DNA from: Clostridiales bacterium
GTDB lineage: Bacteria > Bacillota > Clostridia > Christensenellales > Aristaeellaceae
Direction: 5' to 3'
DNA: 47,705 nt
NCBI GenBank assembly: GCA_019419995.1
Contig: JAHZHZ010000018.1
Coordinates: 1-47,705 of the forward strand
Below are positions 15,497 through 23,502 of this stretch, piece by piece. A program made the position numbers and the translations under genes. The notes under the pieces are model-generated. The model worked only from the letters and a program-made list of their open reading frames with translations, was not told the origin of the DNA and searched no databases. Position 1 is the first letter of the stretch, and each line of letters opens with the position of its first letter.

Positions 15497-18400
15497 ATGC
15501 AGTGGACTCAGGAACAGCGGCAGGCCATCGAAAGGCGGAATACGAATATTTTGCTTAGTGCTGCCGCTGGCTCAGGTAAGACCACAGTGTTGGTGGAGCG
15601 GGTATTGGATCAGGTCCGCTCTGGGGAAACACAGGTAGATCGCATGCTTATTGTTACTTTCACTCGTGCAGCCTCCTCAGATATGCGGGCCAAGCTCTCT
15701 CAGGCTCTTGGAAGAGGTGCTGCGGAGGGAGATGAAAACTGTCGCAGACAATTGCTGCTTTTGGATCGGGCTTCCATTTCTACGTTACATGCCTTTTGCT
15801 CGGATTTTCTGCGCGCTCACTTTGAGAGCGCAGGGGTAGATCCTGCTTTTCGAGTGCTGGACGATGCCGAATTGCGCAGGATGGCGGATGAGGCATTGGA
15901 TCAGGCGATTGAGGAGGCTTATCAGGCGGGCGGAGATTGTCTGAAGGAGTTGGACTACGGCCGGGGCCCAGGGGGAGTGCGCGCCATGGCAGAGATCCTC
16001 TTGTGGACGCTGGATTCCCGGCCCGATCCCCAGGGTTGGCTCGAACAGGTCTGCCGACCGGGCGAGGAAGGGCGTAGCGCATGGATTTCGGAGCTGTGCG
16101 GTGCCGCTCGGCGAGAAATCCGGCGGGCTTTGCTGTTAACTCGCCTGGCTTTGACTCATCCAGAATGCAATACCAACTATGCGCCAGCGCTGGAGCGGGA
16201 CGTGGAAGCACTAGAGCGAATGGGGAAACTGATGACCTTTGATGAGCTTCACCGTGCGCTTGCAGACTTTCACCAGGCGGCTCCGGGGCGAAAGCGGGAT
16301 GCCGGGCCCGCCAATGAAGAGGTGAAAAAATTCCGCTCAGATGCTAAAGCTGCGCTAGAAAAGATTCCTCTGCGGCAGATGGAACTGAATATGGCGCTGA
16401 AAGACGTGGATTTGCTTTTACCTCAATTGGAGCTGTTAGGCAGGATTACTTTACGTGCCCGGAGGTTGCTGGAAGAAAAAAAGGACGAGTTGGCTGGACT
16501 GAGTTATTCAGATCTGGAACATCGCACCTTGCGTGCTCTGGAAGACCCTGCGGTGGCCGGTGAGCTGCGTCAGCGCTATGACCAGGTTTTTGTGGATGAA
16601 TATCAGGATACCTCTGACGTACAAGAAGCACTGATTGGGTGCATCACTCGGGGAAATAATCTATTCATGGTGGGAGATGTCAAACAATCTATCTATCGCT
16701 TTCGCCAGGCGGAGCCCAGACTATTTTTGGGAAAGTATGCTGCCTATGGCCAGGGAAATGGAGGGGTATTGTTACCCCTGACCATGAATTTTCGATCGCG
16801 GCCGGGAATCTTAAACTTTGTCAATCATGTATTTGAATGGGCCATGCAGGGCGGAGAAAGCGAGATTGTTTATGATCATCTGGCAAGGTTAAATCCTGGA
16901 AATCCCCAATTAGAGGGGGGATGCGTAGAACTTCATCTGCTTCAGGCTCCAGATGCAGATTCGGATGGAGACCTGTCAGAAATGAATACCTGTGAGCGAG
17001 AGGCCCTATTCATTGCCGGATGTATACGGCGGATGATGGAGGAAAATCCAAAGCTGCGCTATCAGGATTTTGCCATATTGACCCGCGCTCGCAGGGGCGT
17101 GTTGGGGCGCATGGCAGCGGTATTGATGCAGCAGGGAATTCCCGCCTTTGCCGATGGATCAGAGGCATATTTTGATTCCGTGGAAATTTTGCTGGCTTTA
17201 TCACTATTGAGACTGATTGCCAATCGTCGCAGTGACGTGGAATTGATTGGAGTGTTGCGTTCGCCCGTGGTGGGGATGAGTGCCGAGGACCTGGCTCGCA
17301 TTCGCATTGCGGAGCCGCTGCTGCCCTTCGTAGATGCCGCGGAAATCTTTTCCACGGGTGATGATGAAATTGCTCGGCGTTTGAAGGAGTTTTTGGGACA
17401 GTTGGAACAATGGCGGTTGCTGGCCATGTGTACGGATCTGGGTGTGTTGGTCCGTAGGATTCTGGAAGAAAGTGGTTTGTATGACTGTGTGGGTGCTCTA
17501 CCTGGGGGAGCCCAGAGACAGGCTAATCTAAACCGTCTGGTGGACAATGCCGCACAATTTGATATGAATATATCCGGTTCTTTAATTAGATTTTTAAAAC
17601 ATACGGAGAAACTGAGAGAACGGGGAGATGGAGAGGACGCGCATTTGCTGGGAGAAAATGAAGATGTGGTGCGACTGATGACTGTTCATAAAAGCAAAGG
17701 CCTAGAATTTCCCGTGGTATTCGGGGCCATGATGGGCCGTCGCTACAGGGCCCGGAGTGGTGGCGATCCCCTGTGCGTCCATCGCGATTTGGGGTTGGGT
17801 TGTTTATATTGTGACTCTGCCCTGCAAACCCGGCGAAAGACCCTGCCCCAACTGGCTATTGCTGAGCGCGTACGCAGAGAGGACCGGGCAGAAGAATTGC
17901 GGGTGCTCTATGTGCTGCTTACCCGTGCCCGGGACCATCTGGTACTGGTGGGGAGCGTACGCCAGATTCAGGCGGCAGAGGCGCGATGGGGAGCTCTGAG
18001 GCAGACGCCTGAGGCGGCGGGAAGTTATCTGGATGTCATTTGTCCATCGTTGGAAGGTGCTGGAGAAGAGTTGTGCACTGTGATGACCCATAATGCGGAA
18101 GAACTATTGGACATGTCCCCACAAGCGTTGCCTCTGCTCAAAGAGGAGGCCCCGATACAAGCGCGCCAGGAGTATCTACAGCGTGCACTCGTCTGGAACT
18201 ACGGCGAAAGTTCCGAGACCTGGAAACCGTTGAAACTGACGGTAACTTCTCTATTGCGTCAGATTCAGGCGCCCGATGCCCTGGAACCTTTGATGGAACG
18301 CCCTGCCTTTTTATCCGAAAAAGCTTCTCAAATGACAGGCACCGAGCGGGGAACTGCCTACCATAGGGCCATGCAAATGCTGAGATTGGAAGCTTTGCGT

Positions 18401-18892
18401 GGGATACTGGGTCGAGCTCTCAACGAGGAAATTGCCAGACAATTAGATGCGTTTGAACAGCAGCGGCGCCTGAGCGATGTACAGCGTCAAGTGTTGCGCC
18501 CATCTGCGCTGGCGCGGTTTTTTGAAAGTAGCGTAGGACAGCGCCTACTCGAGTCCGAAGAGGTACACCGGGAATGGTCTTTCAATGCCATGATGCGCAT
18601 ATCTGAAGCTCTCACGACTGAAGAAGCGGGAATGTTTGATGAAGAAGAAATCATGGTTCAGGGCACGCTGGATTGTTGCTTTCTGGAGAAGGAACGTTGG
18701 ATATTGTTGGATTATAAGAGTGACCGTAGCACTGATTCTCAAGCGCTGACGCTGAAATATCGCAATCAGCTTCGACTGTATGCACTGGCGTTGAAACGCA
18801 TCACCGGTATTGCCGTAGGAGAGATTTACCTGTGCCTGTTGTCGGCTGGAGAAAATTTGTGCATTCCCCTGCACGAGGTTTCTCATAACTAA
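15497..18892 (+). CDS. addA: ATP-dependent helicase/nuclease subunit A
   Basis: AddA, with AddB, resects double-strand breaks for recombination in the manner of RecBCD. The 1131-residue protein has all UvrD-type helicase motifs: Walker A AAAGSGKTT at about 23-31, motif II VDEYQDTS near 365, the MTVHKSKGLEFP region near 732, and VLLTRARDHL near 808. The C-terminal RecB-type nuclease domain is intact, with GTLDCCF, LLDYKSDRS near 1070 and YRNQLRLYA. It is slightly shorter than the usual 1200-1240. ATG 15497 is used with a G-rich ribosome site upstream; the frame is open to 15440 but that part lies next to the terminator. addB is usually immediately upstream and is absent here; the gene stands alone after a terminator. 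Confidence 0.95.
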   Translation: MQWTQEQRQAIERRNTNILLSAAAGSGKTTVLVERVLDQVRSGETQVDRMLIVTFTRAASSDMRAKLSQALGRGAAEGDENCRRQLLLLDRASISTLHAFCSDFLRAHFESAGVDPAFRVLDDAELRRMADEALDQAIEEAYQAGGDCLKELDYGRGPGGVRAMAEILLWTLDSRPDPQGWLEQVCRPGEEGRSAWISELCGAARREIRRALLLTRLALTHPECNTNYAPALERDVEALERMGKLMTFDELHRALADFHQAAPGRKRDAGPANEEVKKFRSDAKAALEKIPLRQMELNMALKDVDLLLPQLELLGRITLRARRLLEEKKDELAGLSYSDLEHRTLRALEDPAVAGELRQRYDQVFVDEYQDTSDVQEALIGCITRGNNLFMVGDVKQSIYRFRQAEPRLFLGKYAAYGQGNGGVLLPLTMNFRSRPGILNFVNHVFEWAMQGGESEIVYDHLARLNPGNPQLEGGCVELHLLQAPDADSDGDLSEMNTCEREALFIAGCIRRMMEENPKLRYQDFAILTRARRGVLGRMAAVLMQQGIPAFADGSEAYFDSVEILLALSLLRLIANRRSDVELIGVLRSPVVGMSAEDLARIRIAEPLLPFVDAAEIFSTGDDEIARRLKEFLGQLEQWRLLAMCTDLGVLVRRILEESGLYDCVGALPGGAQRQANLNRLVDNAAQFDMNISGSLIRFLKHTEKLRERGDGEDAHLLGENEDVVRLMTVHKSKGLEFPVVFGAMMGRRYRARSGGDPLCVHRDLGLGCLYCDSALQTRRKTLPQLAIAERVRREDRAEELRVLYVLLTRARDHLVLVGSVRQIQAAEARWGALRQTPEAAGSYLDVICPSLEGAGEELCTVMTHNAEELLDMSPQALPLLKEEAPIQARQEYLQRALVWNYGESSETWKPLKLTVTSLLRQIQAPDALEPLMERPAFLSEKASQMTGTERGTAYHRAMQMLRLEALRGILGRALNEEIARQLDAFEQQRRLSDVQRQVLRPSALARFFESSVGQRLLESEEVHREWSFNAMMRISEALTTEEAGMFDEEEIMVQGTLDCCFLEKERWILLDYKSDRSTDSQALTLKYRNQLRLYALALKRITGIAVGEIYLCLLSAGENLCIPLHEVSHN

Positions 18893-18951
18893 GTTTAGGG
18901 ACTGAATTCTGTGAAAAATATCTTTTCAAACTGAATTTCACCCGCCTGGAC

Positions 18952-18980
18952 TGGACAAACGGGGGCAATGCGTATATCAT
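18952..18980 (+). promoter_or_regulatory. Promoter of small membrane protein gene
   Basis: TGGACA (18952-18957) and TATCAT (18975-18980) are 17 bp apart, about 60 bases upstream of the next start codon. Confidence 0.6.
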
Positions 18981-19040
18981 AGTAACAAGGGATGGGATAC
19001 TGGCCCTTCCCTTGATGGAAAAGACAAGGAGGCCCAAAAA

Positions 19041-19349
19041 TTGCATTCCAGAATGAATTATCTGGCATTGGCTGGCTTTGCACTCTCGCTGTTTTCTTTT
19101 GTGTTGACAGTGTTTTCTGCGCTGTGCATCTTTGGCGTGATGCTTAGTTCCACAGTGGGTGCCATCGTGGGTATACTGGCATTAGTCAGCGCGTCTATTG
19201 GCCTGACTATGACGGGAATCGCCCGCAGTGAAATTGTGCAAAACGCTCAGTTCGGCGACGAGTATGCCGTGTCTGGCATGGTGGTGGGTATTGTAGCTTG
19301 TGTGCTTTCCGTGGCAGCGCTGGTTCTCTATTTCGTATTGTTTAAGTAG
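19041..19349 (+). CDS. Small three-helix membrane protein (DUF4190-like)
   Basis: This 102-residue protein is almost wholly hydrophobic, with helices at about 6-32, 37-59 and 76-101. The only polar part is between the last two helices (ARSEIVQNAQFGDEYAVSG). The layout resembles DUF4190 proteins, which have no known function. The start is most likely TTG 19041, because AAGGAGG at 19026-19032 is 8 bases upstream; the next ATG (19053) would be 20 bases away. It is a single-gene unit, and the convergent LysE gene ends 17 bp away with no hairpin between them. Confidence 0.78.
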   Translation: MHSRMNYLALAGFALSLFSFVLTVFSALCIFGVMLSSTVGAIVGILALVSASIGLTMTGIARSEIVQNAQFGDEYAVSGMVVGIVACVLSVAALVLYFVLFK

Positions 19350-19365
19350 GAAGATTTCCATTTCT

Positions 19366-19947
19366 TTATAGAAACAGTGAAACGGCGCAGTATACCAACA
19401 GAAGTGCCAGAATCGTATTTGTGATCTTTCCATATTTAGAGAACAGCGCCTTAAATGCGGCGCCAAATGCAGACCAACACAGTGTAAAGAAGAAACCGAT
19501 CCATGCCAGCAGCAGTGCGAATAGCGTAAGTTTAAGATATTGACCCTGGTAATAGGGTAGAATGTAGGCTTCCATGGAGACAACACAGTAAATGTAGATC
19601 TTCGGGTTAATAAATTGGAGCAGTAAGCCGGATGTAAATCCACTGCGAAAATTTTCCGTCTCTGTTACAGGCGAACTTTTAAAGGTCTTCCACGCAAGCC
19701 AGAGCATGTAGAGTGCACCAATAATTAACATTGGCGTTTTCAGTCTTGGAATAAGATCTGAAAGTGCGTTACAGAAATATGTGCAGATTAACATTACTAC
19801 TGAAAAGCCCAACCAGATTCCCAGATTGAAGGAAAGCGATTTTCGTAAGCCCAGTCTGCCAGCATTGGTCATGGACATAATGTTGTTTGGCCCTGGTGTT
19901 ACCGCTGTAATGATGGCGTAGGATAAAAAGTGTATCCAGTCAAACAT
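19366..19947 (-). CDS. LysE/RhtB family amino acid exporter
   Basis: This is a membrane exporter of 193 residues with about six helices. The family's N-terminal signature is clear (TAVTPGPNNIMSM, then GLRKSLSFNLGIWLGF), and LLLQFINPKIYIY is the second conserved stretch. LysE/RhtB proteins export amino acids such as lysine, homoserine or threonine; the substrate here cannot be read from sequence. ATG 19947 follows GGAGGAAAAG. It is transcribed divergently from an XRE-cupin regulator and has a consensus promoter that overlaps the regulator's own upstream region, so that protein is the likely controller. Confidence 0.93.
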   Translation of the reverse strand: MFDWIHFLSYAIITAVTPGPNNIMSMTNAGRLGLRKSLSFNLGIWLGFSVVMLICTYFCNALSDLIPRLKTPMLIIGALYMLWLAWKTFKSSPVTETENFRSGFTSGLLLQFINPKIYIYCVVSMEAYILPYYQGQYLKLTLFALLLAWIGFFFTLCWSAFGAAFKALFSKYGKITNTILALLLVYCAVSLFL

Positions 19948-19998
19948 TGTTCTTTTCCTCCGTGAAGAAAATGAGTATTTAATTTGAATTTCTCATAT

Positions 19999-20027
19999 AT
20001 TATACTAATAATCCAATATATTGTCAA
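19999..20027 (-). promoter_or_regulatory. Perfect consensus promoter of the LysE gene with embedded palindrome
   Basis: On the minus strand TTGACA (20027-20022), a 17-bp spacer and TATAAT (20004-19999) match the consensus exactly. A perfect 10-bp palindrome CAATATATTG (20014-20023) overlaps the -35 box and is a plausible operator for the divergent regulator, whose ATG lies only 13 bp away. Confidence 0.8.
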
Positions 20028-20039
20028 TGAAAGGTCGCC

Positions 20040-20594
20040 ATGGATATACAGAAAATTACGGCAGCCAATATTAGGCAAATACGGGAACAAAAGAAGATTA
20101 CTTTGGATGCGGCAGCAAAGCTGACAGGGGTTTCCAGAAGTATGCTCGCGCAAATTGAAAAGGGAGCGGTGAATCCGACCATATCGGTACTGTGGAAAAT
20201 CGCAAACGGATACAAGGTATCCTTTACTTCGCTGATTAAAAATTCTGTGGATAGCCCGCTGGTTATTCGGGGAAGTGAAGTTGAACCGCTTTCAGAGGAT
20301 GAGGGCAGATATTTAAATTATCCTGTATTCCCATTTAGCGAAGAAACCTCTTTTGAAACTTATCGCATTCAGATTGAACCGGGAGGATTTCTGGCAGCTC
20401 AACCTCATATGGCCGGTACGGAAGAATACATCACACTTTTTTGCGGCGAAGTTGAAATATGTGTAGGGGCAGAAGTTTTCCACCTTACACAGGGGGATTC
20501 CATACGCTTTAAGGCGGATGTAAATCATTCTTATCGAAATACAGGTGAGACTCAAGCTTATTTGAGTATGTTGATTTATTACGCAGGCGCATAA
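20040..20594 (+). CDS. XRE-cupin transcriptional regulator
   Basis: This 184-residue protein joins an XRE helix-turn-helix (about 9-63, VSRSMLAQIEKGAVNPTISVL) to a C-terminal cupin domain (about 100-180, with EEYITLFCGEVEI and LTQGDSIRFKADVNHSYRN). Such regulators sense a small metabolite through the cupin and often control amino-acid or polyamine transport genes. It is divergent from a LysE exporter and the control region is shared, so regulation of that exporter is the simplest reading. ATG 20040 has a modest GAAAGG site about 5 bases upstream. A strong terminator follows the stop codon at once. Confidence 0.9.
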   Translation: MDIQKITAANIRQIREQKKITLDAAAKLTGVSRSMLAQIEKGAVNPTISVLWKIANGYKVSFTSLIKNSVDSPLVIRGSEVEPLSEDEGRYLNYPVFPFSEETSFETYRIQIEPGGFLAAQPHMAGTEEYITLFCGEVEICVGAEVFHLTQGDSIRFKADVNHSYRNTGETQAYLSMLIYYAGA

Positions 20595-20636
20595 AAAGAG
20601 GGGCGGTTGGTTTTGCCACAACCGCCCCTCTTTTTT
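20593..20636. terminator. Bidirectional terminator between regulator and lipase-like gene
   Basis: A stem with arms AAAGAGGGGCGGTTG and CAACCGCCCCTCTTT closes a 9-base loop and has A and T runs on both sides. It serves the convergent genes on either side. Confidence 0.92.
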
Positions 20637-20637
20637 A

Positions 20638-21558
20638 TTAGCTTATGTATGGCTTTAAAGCTTCTTGCCAGATACGTTGATATACCTGATTCTGGTTTTT
20701 TTCATTCAAGATTTCGTGACGCATTTCAGGGAACATGTATCCGTGTACATCCCGATATCCGGCGGCACGCATACGTTCCATTGCTTGTGTAAATCCCGCT
20801 TGATTGGGGGCACAAGGATCGTCTGCACCGGAATAAAAGTGTACTGGGAGCTCTGGATTTCCCCGCACGGGACTGAGGTGATAGGCCCGGCGCATTAACT
20901 GCAACAGCGCTCGGTTTCCATTGAGGGTGAAATTGAAACCGCAGAGGGGATCTTTCGAAAAGGCCTGTACGTTTTCGTTATTTTTAGAGATCCAGGCATC
21001 AGGATGATCTGGGTAACGCCGGGAAAAGGCACCTGTGGTCATGCGCTGCAATAGTTTGCTGCGATAGCGTTCGCCCTTAAATAGGCGCATCAGGGCAATC
21101 AGCCCCAGTCCCGGTAATGTTGCAGCGTTATAGCCGGGACTGCCACACACCACCAGCGCATCAATATCCCGGTCATAATCTTCACAATAAGCTCGTACTG
21201 CCAGGGATCCCATGCTGTGACCGAAGAGAAACAGTGAAAGCCCGGGCCATTGTTGGCGCATCCACAGAGTAATTTGATGAAGGTCTTCTACCAGCGCCAC
21301 GTCGCCATTTCCGTAAAAGTAACCCAAATCCTCTGGGTTGCGCACAGATTTTCCGTGGCCGCGGTGGTCATTGATGACGCACAGACATCCCTGTTCAGCC
21401 AAGTATTCCATAAAGGGCAGATAACGTTCCTTATGCTCACACATGCCATGAGCCAGCTGAACCAGTGCAATGGGTGTGCCTTCGGGCTGAACCATTAATA
21501 GGGATAATTCCAATCCATCTGCCCTGGAACGAATGACAAAATTTTTCTTTCTAACCAT
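20638..21558 (-). CDS. Alpha/beta hydrolase, monoacylglycerol lipase-like
   Basis: This is a 306-residue serine hydrolase of the lysophospholipase/monoglyceride lipase family (Hydrolase_4). The nucleophile is Ser115 in GHSMGS, the acid is Asp246 in SGADDPC, and His281 lies in MRHEILNE. The oxyanion-loop HGM is at about 37-39. There is no signal peptide, so it acts in the cytosol, probably on monoacylglycerols or lysophospholipids; exact substrate not readable. AAAGGA stands about 8 bases before ATG 21558. It is a single-gene unit. No clear hairpin was found in the stretch 21559-21749 between it and the next gene. Confidence 0.9.
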   Translation of the reverse strand: MVRKKNFVIRSRADGLELSLLMVQPEGTPIALVQLAHGMCEHKERYLPFMEYLAEQGCLCVINDHRGHGKSVRNPEDLGYFYGNGDVALVEDLHQITLWMRQQWPGLSLFLFGHSMGSLAVRAYCEDYDRDIDALVVCGSPGYNAATLPGLGLIALMRLFKGERYRSKLLQRMTTGAFSRRYPDHPDAWISKNNENVQAFSKDPLCGFNFTLNGNRALLQLMRRAYHLSPVRGNPELPVHFYSGADDPCAPNQAGFTQAMERMRAAGYRDVHGYMFPEMRHEILNEKNQNQVYQRIWQEALKPYIS

Positions 21559-21749
21559 GAAATAAATCCTTTCCCGGCAATATCAACTATGCCGCGGACG
21601 AATGTGAGACGGCTTTTAGGGCCTTTCTTTTTAAACAAGGACAGCTACCACACGCAGGCCGTCCTCATTTAAAATTGTACACAATTCTCTGCTTCAAACA
21701 GACAAATTTTGCCTCAGGGGTTCAGAGAAAATATGAGCAGTCTTGGCAC

Positions 21750-23162
21750 TCAATGGCGAGGTATATCCACTGCTATAGGCATCTGCATTTCTTCGCGAGC
21801 ACCAAAGGTATCTTTAGGAATATCCACTGCTATAGGCATGTGGGAATTATCCTGAAGTTCCGCCGCATCCGTCTGTATTTGCTCGGCCTCATCGGTAGAG
21901 GATGCAGGCACAGAACCTAAATTGGTTTGATCTATATTTGTCTGCGATGCCACGTACGAGGGCTCTGGTTCGAGCGCTTCAACCGAGGGAGTTGGTGTTG
22001 TAGCAACCTTTGCATCAGAGGCAACGTCTTCCTGAGGATGAGAATAAATCACCAACATTTTTCGACTCTTAGCTTCCCGCACGATCTGCTCTACAGGATA
22101 ACTGCTGGCGCTGCGGTCAGAGCTGTTGGGATCATTGACCAGTACCCGTCCCTCGCTATTCAAGCCGCGCAGCAAAATGTAATGCCCATCGTTAGTGAAA
22201 GTGCCTGCGCCCATGTTGATAATTATGGGTTGATTATTTTCTAGCGCATTACGCAATACTTCCGCGCCAACATTCGACATTCGAGCGTCAATACCCCGAC
22301 TGGTAAGCATGTCTTGTATAGTTGCATAATCCAAACCACCGCCTCGGTAACGACCGTGAGCTGCAGCTTCGTAAAACAGCGTGTAAGGGGTCTGATTGTA
22401 GTCCTTGCAAATGTAGGCGATGACCATGGAAGCCGCTGTGGCTCCACAACCTGAACTGGCTACAGATTTGCTTTCTCCATCAAATTTGCAAACAGGGGTG
22501 GTGTAATTAAATTGATACAACAATGGTATGGGCATACCATCTTTAGGCAGGGAGAGCAATCCGGCGTTTAAGTAATTGTTTTTATGAGAGTTGCTGCGCT
22601 TTAATAGTTCAAATTCCTGAATTTCAGGGGTAGGGGAGGGACTAATTTCCGGAGAGGGACTAACTTCTGGAGAAGAACTGACCTCTGGAGAGGGACTGGC
22701 TTCCGGGGAAGAACTGACCTCTGGAGAGGGACTGGTTTCCGGGGAAGAACTGGTCTCTGGAGTGGGACTGACCTCTGGAGATGTGCTGACTTCTGGGGAG
22801 GAGGTGACCTCCGGAGAGGGGCTGATTTCGGGAGAAGGAGATACTTCGGGGGACAAACTGGCCTCTGGAGAAGGACTGGACTTGGGAGTGGGACTTGCCG
22901 GCAGGGCAGGTTCCGTTTGAGATGGCTTTGTTGGAGCAGGTGAATTTGTCGCTGGAACTGATGTGGGATCAGCAACTTTCGTAGGAGCAGGGGCCGCAGT
23001 GGGCATGGAAGATTCCGGGGCATTGGCTGTCTGCTCCGCTGTTGAGGTCATCTCATCTGCCAGGGCCATCCTATCATTGTCCATTGGGGAAAGCAGGCTG
23101 CAAACAACCCAAATTACGGCTAATTGCAGTGCCAACTTTCTCCTTCTCGTTTTCCAACTCAT
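21750..23162 (-). CDS. Secreted C39-type cysteine peptidase with Ser-Pro-Glu repeat region
   Basis: This 470-residue secreted protein has a signal peptide with a membrane helix at about 9-26. A Pro/Thr/Ser linker follows, then an array of SPEVSPSPE-type repeats at about 95-178. A papain-like C39_2 peptidase domain spans about 212-375: Cys239 in SSGCGATAAS, His327 in NDGHYILL, and Asn/Asp at LVNDPNSS. Such domains cleave peptides outside the cell or at the wall. The C-terminal tail carries MPIAVDIP twice, 19 residues apart, encoded by a 20-bp direct repeat. The repeat linker probably spans the wall. ATG 23162 has GAGGA 7 bases upstream. It is a lone gene; no clear promoter could be fixed. Confidence 0.85.
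   Translation of the reverse strand: MSWKTRRRKLALQLAVIWVVCSLLSPMDNDRMALADEMTSTAEQTANAPESSMPTAAPAPTKVADPTSVPATNSPAPTKPSQTEPALPASPTPKSSPSPEASLSPEVSPSPEISPSPEVTSSPEVSTSPEVSPTPETSSSPETSPSPEVSSSPEASPSPEVSSSPEVSPSPEISPSPTPEIQEFELLKRSNSHKNNYLNAGLLSLPKDGMPIPLLYQFNYTTPVCKFDGESKSVASSGCGATAASMVIAYICKDYNQTPYTLFYEAAAHGRYRGGGLDYATIQDMLTSRGIDARMSNVGAEVLRNALENNQPIIINMGAGTFTNDGHYILLRGLNSEGRVLVNDPNSSDRSASSYPVEQIVREAKSRKMLVIYSHPQEDVASDAKVATTPTPSVEALEPEPSYVASQTNIDQTNLGSVPASSTDEAEQIQTDAAELQDNSHMPIAVDIPKDTFGAREEMQMPIAVDIPRH
21763..21839. repeat. 20-bp perfect direct repeat encoding MPIAVDIP twice
   Basis: ATATCCACTGCTATAGGCAT occurs at 21763-21782 and again at 21820-21839, 57 bp (19 codons) apart and in frame. 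It encodes the same octapeptide at the C-terminus of the C39-type peptidase. The DNA between the copies is not repeated. Confidence 0.9.
22620..22880 (-). repeat. In-frame 15/30-bp minisatellite (Ser-Pro-Glu linker)
   Basis: Imperfect tandem units of about 15 bp, often pairing into 30 bp, encode SPEVS/PSPEI/SSPEA pentads. Wobble positions differ between units, so the array is old or under protein-level selection, not freshly expanded. It forms the rigid linker before the C39 peptidase domain. Confidence 0.85.
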
Positions 23163-23442
23163 CGCTTGTCCTCAATTCATAATTTAGAATTTGCATTTTG
23201 AAAGTATTTGTCTTAATTCTATCATATTTGAAACGAAAATAAAAGAAAATAAGTCAATGATTTTTCGAATTGTCATATATTTGTATAAAAAGAAATGTAT
23301 GGTCATAAATTTCAAGGGATTATGAATTATGAGGGGAATAAAAAAGATACTTCGAGATCACATATTGTGGGAGAGAAATTGTCGGCAGGGCGGTGGGCGG
23401 TTGATGAAGGCAACGGATTAATTGAACAAAAGGCGGTTGGTC
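23163..23442. other. A+T-rich intergenic region without a recognisable gene
   Basis: This stretch between two divergent genes is low in GC up to about 23350. I found no open frame with a ribosome site, no long hairpin and no known riboswitch pattern. The promoter of the minus-strand peptidase gene must lie here but no convincing -35/-10 pair stands out. Confidence 0.5.
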
Positions 23443-23471
23443 TTGCAAAGGGTTCGTCGCTGTGATATAGT
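23443..23471 (+). promoter_or_regulatory. Promoter of the DUF975 gene
   Basis: TTGCAA (23443-23448) and TATAGT (23466-23471) are 17 bp apart. Because it lies downstream of the in-frame ATG at 23422, it shows that translation starts later, at GTG 23503. Confidence 0.7.
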
Positions 23472-23502
23472 GATACTATTCCTAGGCAGGAGGTTAAAAG
23501 AA

